Source: Turicimonas muris
GTDB lineage: Bacteria; Pseudomonadota; Gammaproteobacteria; Burkholderiales; Burkholderiaceae_F
Direction: 5' to 3'
DNA: 64,000 nt
Assembly (NCBI RefSeq): GCF_002221595.1
Contig: NZ_NHMP01000007.1
Coordinates: 43,868-107,867, forward strand
Below the pieces are notes generated by a model. That model did no database searches, was not told the DNA's origin, and saw nothing but the letters and a program-made list of their open reading frames with translations. A program made the position numbers and the translations under genes. This document shows, one piece after another, positions 59,819 through 64,000 of the stretch (position 1 is the stretch's first letter; each line of letters starts with the position of its first letter).

Positions 59819-62506
59819 ATCGTTGCTTCGGCTTGCGCCTTTTAGTTTTCCTCGAACTGCCGCTGCAACGGCACGGAACGGAGTGACGATCATTAACGTC
59901 TTAGGTTTGCTCAACACACCTCGCAAATTTGCGTTGACCAATCTTCCATAGATATAACGAAGAACATCAATAACCGCGTCAATTTCTTCATCTACAGCGT
60001 TTGTTGAATATTCCTGTTCAGGATTAATATCGAGCCAAAAACTTGGAATCAACGCTTCAATTGAGCCTCTATTGCGCCTTTCTTTACCCAAGACCATTTG
60101 GTTTTCGTAAGAAATAGCATTTGAAATATCAAACATCGGAGAAAAACTTCTTCTTTGGGCTCTAAGCGGAAGTCCGGTCCAAATAGAGGTCTCGATGTTC
60201 TCTCCGATGCGAGTGCCGTAGGTCTGAGTGTTATCACAGAGGTTTTGCAGACTGAAATTAAAGGGAGACCAGTTTCTTAACTTTTTATTCTCATCCGTTA
60301 AAAGTTCATTAATGACTTTTGGCAATGTAACTACCGGCTGAAGCTGCTGGGGGTCTCCGACAACAATTAGCCTCTTTGCCTTCTGCATCATCAGAACAGC
60401 CGACTGCGGCGTAACCTGTGAGGCTTCATCGATTAAAACCCATGGCAAAGAGCCTTTCAAATATTTACCGAAGCGCAGCGGAGAAGAAGCCAGAGTAGAT
60501 GAAATCAGGGGGCAAAAGAAACAAAAGGTTCCCAAGAAAGGAAGCGGATCGTTAATAAACTCTCTGTTTCCCATCGTCAAGAATGACTTTTCTATTGAAT
60601 TCACGAAACGCTGCCGATGAATCAAAATCGTATATTTGTGAAGTCTCAGAGAAGACAAAAATAATTTAGTTCGAAGACTGTCGAGTTCAGGTGCGGTATA
60701 AATTTGTTCCAGATGACGGTCTAAATTTTCTCTCTTACTGAAATCGAAATAAAGATCGCTGCTCTTTAAGCTTTCTTCTTTATGAAGAATAGACGTTATT
60801 TTGCTTCCAAGCCAGGATGCGGGAGAGGCAGCTTTAATGTCCTTCAAATAAACTTTGTATTGCTCTGCAAGGCTTTCTCTTACTTGCGTATGCAGTTTCA
60901 AAAAGTTTTCTTTTTCCTTCTCCCAGAGTTTGCACACCTGAGCAAATCCACCGAGCTTCTCTTCTTCCGCGGCAAAAACATTTGAGAGAACGGATTTGCG
61001 ATTCTTATCCCGCTTGAACAACGCATCGTAGGCTTTATTCCAGTTGGCGGACTTACCCAATGGAAGAGAGAGAAGCCCCCAAGACCATTGATTCTGCCCA
61101 AAAATTTCGTTGGAAAGATCAGAGAAATAATCTCCTTCCTCTTCTTCAAAACCATATTGAAGAGGAATTTCTTTAGAGATATTCTCAATCGCGTTGTTTG
61201 TGTTGGAAACAACAATAATCGGAAAGTCCTTGGTGAAGTTCGGTTTTAAAACCTGCACGGGAGTTGTGCCGGAATAGGTGATTTCAAAAATTTCCTCGTT
61301 TCTGATATCTGAAATCCCGGCAATTTCATACCCTCTTCTGACGACCACGTCCGCTAAAACGTCTCGGAGAAGAGTTGTTTTACCCGTTCCCGGAGGACCG
61401 TTAACGGTAACGATGGGATTGTATTCACTAGCCTGACAAATCCGAGATACTGCAATTTGCTGGCAAACAGACAACTTCTTGCTTAAAGAATCAGGCCATC
61501 GTCCAAGATTAAATAAACGCGGATCGGCAATTTCGTACAGAGCACGAGGATCTCTTAACACATCGTTGCGGACGCTGTTCCCATGAGAATATTTAAAGAA
61601 ATTCGTTAGAACTTTACTCAAAAGTAATTCCGGATTCTTTTCTTTTACCGCCAAAGAAAGATTGCCTAACGGTTCCAGATAAGGAGAGTTCATAAAATCA
61701 TCGACGACTTTATGCGGTCTTTTTTGGAATTGTTCTACAACCCACACAGAATCAGCGGCAGCAATACCGGCAAGCTTACAAACATAACGGCTGACTTCAT
61801 CCAAAAAAGCAACGTTAACTTTTAACTCATCTGTCTGGCGAAGATCTCTCAGCCTTCTTACACCGTGCTTAGACTTGGTGTACTCAACCGAATACACCTC
61901 TTTTAGATCTTTCTCTGGCACGTTAGAGCTCAAAGCGCTCTTTAGATGGTCACGGCACAAAGAACAAAAATGAGAAACGAGAGCATCGCCGACGGCTAAT
62001 TGTTGTGAACCATCAAATTGTTCCGGGCCTAAAGAAGAATTGTGTAAAGCCAGCCAACTCAGAGCTGAGGATGCATTAAATGTATGAGGGAGGACCTTTC
62101 CGAAATGGTTGATTTTAAAAGTTGCAAGGCACATCTTTCCGTTGCCGGCTGACTCGAAAAAACCAATATCGCTGACTTCAAGGTCTCTTTTAGACTTGGA
62201 TGCGCTGAGAATATTAACGACCTTCTTAACATATTCATTAATCTCTACTACTCCAACACAGACAGTAAAGATCTTCATATATTCAGCAACTTCAAATTTT
62301 TCCGTGAGTCGATCCAACTCTATCTGGAAAGATCTTTTGCCCTCCTCTTTTACTTTATCCCAAATGAAAATATTGGCATTCTGCGTATTTATTCCGTCTG
62401 ACAAATCTGCCATTAACATATCCGGCTGGAGCTCAAAAGGCGTGAGCTCCTCGACCGTCATCCAGTACTTCAGAATGTTGGAAAGTTCAATGGGATCTAA
62501 TTTCAT
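59801..62506 (-). CDS. Superfamily 1 DNA/RNA helicase-like ATPase, C-terminally frameshifted
   Basis: The 901-codon frame has Walker A GPPGTGKTT at residue 370 onward, motif II IDEASQVTP with D693, and GDPQQLQPV, typical of UPF1-like/DNA2-like superfamily 1 helicases. A nuclease or DUF-type N-terminal region of about 350 residues precedes them and was not recognised. The frame ends at residue 901, just before motif V-VI; these continue in the next frame (59530-59818). The reconstructed protein would have about 990 residues. It lies 45 bases after a DUF401 permease gene on the same strand. Confidence 0.85.
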   Translation of the reverse strand: MKLDPIELSNILKYWMTVEELTPFELQPDMLMADLSDGINTQNANIFIWDKVKEEGKRSFQIELDRLTEKFEVAEYMKIFTVCVGVVEINEYVKKVVNILSASKSKRDLEVSDIGFFESAGNGKMCLATFKINHFGKVLPHTFNASSALSWLALHNSSLGPEQFDGSQQLAVGDALVSHFCSLCRDHLKSALSSNVPEKDLKEVYSVEYTKSKHGVRRLRDLRQTDELKVNVAFLDEVSRYVCKLAGIAAADSVWVVEQFQKRPHKVVDDFMNSPYLEPLGNLSLAVKEKNPELLLSKVLTNFFKYSHGNSVRNDVLRDPRALYEIADPRLFNLGRWPDSLSKKLSVCQQIAVSRICQASEYNPIVTVNGPPGTGKTTLLRDVLADVVVRRGYEIAGISDIRNEEIFEITYSGTTPVQVLKPNFTKDFPIIVVSNTNNAIENISKEIPLQYGFEEEEGDYFSDLSNEIFGQNQWSWGLLSLPLGKSANWNKAYDALFKRDKNRKSVLSNVFAAEEEKLGGFAQVCKLWEKEKENFLKLHTQVRESLAEQYKVYLKDIKAASPASWLGSKITSILHKEESLKSSDLYFDFSKRENLDRHLEQIYTAPELDSLRTKLFLSSLRLHKYTILIHRQRFVNSIEKSFLTMGNREFINDPLPFLGTFCFFCPLISSTLASSPLRFGKYLKGSLPWVLIDEASQVTPQSAVLMMQKAKRLIVVGDPQQLQPVVTLPKVINELLTDENKKLRNWSPFNFSLQNLCDNTQTYGTRIGENIETSIWTGLPLRAQRRSFSPMFDISNAISYENQMVLGKERRNRGSIEALIPSFWLDINPEQEYSTNAVDEEIDAVIDVLRYIYGRLVNANLRGVLSKPKTLMIVTPFRAVAAAVRGKLKGASRSNDFFPHC

Positions 62507-62551
62507 GTATCAGTGGTTAAGCGCTTCCCGTAAAAGCTCAAGAAAATTGGA

Positions 62552-63781
62552 CTAGAAGAGATAATATCTGAAATAAGTCCATGCTGAATAGCAAATCAGC
62601 ATAACTAGGGAAATAAAACCGCATCTTCCAATGACGTTCCACATATTAGCTTTGAAATATTCCACGGTTACCAGAATACACAGATGAACCGGCGTCATCA
62701 TTTGCCCGGCCAGGCCAAAAACCATAGCGGTCGCAACCAGCAAAATATTTCCCGGCGACATTAAAGCGACAATTGGAATCACAACAGCAATATAGCCTTG
62801 TGATTGACCGGTCATGAGGCCGAAAATAAAAGCCAAAGCAGCGACAATAACTTCCTGCGGTAAAAACGAAGAATTAAAGGCATTAACAATTTCATCCAAG
62901 ATGCCTGTGATTGTCAGCAGCTGTATAAAGTAAAGGATAAGAACCACGTTTACTAAAAGCTTTACATCCAGACTTTCCAAGAAGACGTTCTTAATGGGAA
63001 TCTTTCTGCCGAAGGCGTAAAAAATTGGAATAAAGCCGACAACAACAAGCCCCATAGAAATGGCTGCTGAAATGCCAAAGCTCACGATTAATAAGAAAGA
63101 AGCAATGATCGGACCGAAAGCTAAGAAGAGACTCTTCCAATCAATATCGCGATCATTTGTCGTATTCGTTGCTTTTTCTTTGTCAACAATCTTCAAAGGC
63201 TGAACCAATAATATCCAACCAAGAACAAAGCAAAGAATCGTCACCCAACCTACTTGAATAATTAAGTCTTGGATTGTGACGTTGGCAATACCACAAGCAA
63301 GAATCATGCCGGGCATTAAAGGATTGGAAAATTCAAAGATGTGGCGGAACCACAAATTAATCACGCTTTTTTGTTCTGCGTTGACGGCTATTCCTTGAGA
63401 GGCTTCTTCAACAATAGGGGCAGAAAATCTCGCGCCTCCCATAGAAGGCAGTAAGCCAAGAAAAGCAGGCATAACAGCCAAAGTAACTTTATTGCTGGAG
63501 AAAATATTTCTGAAAGTTTTCACCAGACCGGAGAGAGAGCCACTGGTTCTAAGCTCAACTTCCAGGCACATCACAAAATACAAACAAAATATCAAGTCCC
63601 AATTTCTTTGGATTTTGGCTGCTTGAATTGCCGCCTCCCAAAGATCAGGGAAAGATCTTGATTCGAATAACCAAATAAAAAGGCCGCCGCAGAGGATGGA
63701 AATTCCCATCATGACTTTGAAACGCAAAAGAACAACGATCAAAGCCATCGCAGCAATCACAATATAAAAGACTGAGTCCAT
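62552..63781 (-). CDS. DUF401 family integral membrane protein
   Basis: This 409-residue protein has about ten membrane helices and the family features LLPSMGGARFSAPIVEEA, HIFEFSNPLMPGMIL and GLMTGQSQGYIAVVIPIVALMSPG. It resembles GntP/DctM-like permeases, but the substrate is unknown. An AAGG precedes the ATG. It is upstream of the helicase gene, possibly in the same transcript. Confidence 0.85.
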   Translation of the reverse strand: MDSVFYIVIAAMALIVVLLRFKVMMGISILCGGLFIWLFESRSFPDLWEAAIQAAKIQRNWDLIFCLYFVMCLEVELRTSGSLSGLVKTFRNIFSSNKVTLAVMPAFLGLLPSMGGARFSAPIVEEASQGIAVNAEQKSVINLWFRHIFEFSNPLMPGMILACGIANVTIQDLIIQVGWVTILCFVLGWILLVQPLKIVDKEKATNTTNDRDIDWKSLFLAFGPIIASFLLIVSFGISAAISMGLVVVGFIPIFYAFGRKIPIKNVFLESLDVKLLVNVVLILYFIQLLTITGILDEIVNAFNSSFLPQEVIVAALAFIFGLMTGQSQGYIAVVIPIVALMSPGNILLVATAMVFGLAGQMMTPVHLCILVTVEYFKANMWNVIGRCGFISLVMLICYSAWTYFRYYLF

Positions 63782-63834
63782 TGAAAAACCTTGGGAATTA
63801 TTGTTTTATTGAGTTGCAATATTATAAAAGTCTT

Positions 63835-63873
63835 GCGATTGATGAACCTAAAGACAAGATTGTTTTCGCAAGG
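63835..63873. repeat. Inverted repeat adjacent to the intron end
   Basis: CTTGCGA near 63835-63841 and TCGCAAG near 63866-63872 form a 7-bp inverted repeat with a loop of about 25 bases, just beyond the predicted 3' end of the group II intron. Confidence 0.55.
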
Positions 63874-63874
63874 C

Positions 63875-64000
63875 AATCGAGTAGGGCCGGTTATTACCCG
63901 TCCCTCTCACACCACCTGGCATGCCGTTCGGCACCAAGGCGGTTCCAGTAAACATCCCTACGTTCCAGATGCGGTTCGCAGGGCCTTTTCTAAACTGTAC
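63875..64000 (-). mobile_element. Group II intron, 3' end (domains V and VI), truncated by window
   Basis: On the minus strand the sequence holds a domain V hairpin at 63943-63913. Its parts are CCGCC pairing with GGTGG, a loop GAAC, and a two-base bulge in the 3' strand; the catalytic triad position reads CGC. GTGTGAGAGGGACGGG...CCGGCCCTACTCGAT follows, a domain VI-like stem with an unpaired A, ending in AT near 63876. The maturase gene, if any, lies outside the window. No target-site details can be given. Confidence 0.72.

Overview
The window looks like a chromosomal segment from a low-to-moderate G+C betaproteobacterium of the family Sutterellaceae, Parasutterella- or Sutterella-like. I infer this from the holB-tmk-mltG/ygfZ, xseB-ispA-dxs and tsaB-rimI-udg-mfd-serB gene orders, and from a type II-B CRISPR-Cas locus (cas9-cas1-cas2-cas4), a subtype known from this family. 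No database search was possible, so the taxon is an inference.

Layout. 1-3322: DNA replication and cell-wall genes (holB end, tmk, mltG) divergent from ygfZ. 3343-6489: a ferrous-iron operon, feoA-feoA-feoB-feoC, behind a promoter that overlaps a Fur-box-like site. 6767-16868: the complete type II-B CRISPR-Cas locus on the minus strand. It holds the tracrRNA with its own promoter and terminator, cas9, cas1, cas2, cas4, a leader, an array of 46 identical repeats, and an array terminator. 16884-30476: an M16 protease, yciB-bolA-ppiC, an HPt/response-regulator pair, an orphan solute-binding protein with an FmdE-like partner, an FMN-binding protein, threonine dehydrogenase, TauE, a CDF pump, several unknown proteins, and an unidentified structured RNA at 29829-30004. 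30519-43544: housekeeping (aroC, murJ, rpsT, argD, murB, dxs-ispA-xseB, ZIP transporter, dehydratase/epimerase) and a small Cys-rich duplicated peptide. 43667-48332: nitroreductase, then a TtrS-like sensor kinase, a frameshifted TtrR-like regulator and a Tat-exported flavoprotein reductase. 48630-59277: ispD-ispF, an EnvZ/OmpR pair, tsaB-rimI-udg-mfd-serB. 59309-63781: a 36-residue membrane peptide, a frameshifted superfamily 1 helicase and a DUF401 permease. 63875-64000: the 3' end of a group II intron, cut by the window edge.

How parts work together. The CRISPR locus appears complete and functional. The crRNA repeat can form a lower stem, a 3-nt bulge and an 18-bp upper stem with the tracrRNA, and all catalytic residues are visible in Cas9, Cas1, Cas2 and Cas4. 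The array carries an imperfect internal duplication of about 15 spacers, with spacers lost or kept independently in each copy. The 44468-48332 cluster looks like a sensor-regulator-reductase module for respiration with an external electron acceptor, but its regulator is interrupted. Two genes (the ttrR-like regulator and the helicase) are broken close to seven-base homopolymers. This could be sequencing error, phase variation or recoding.
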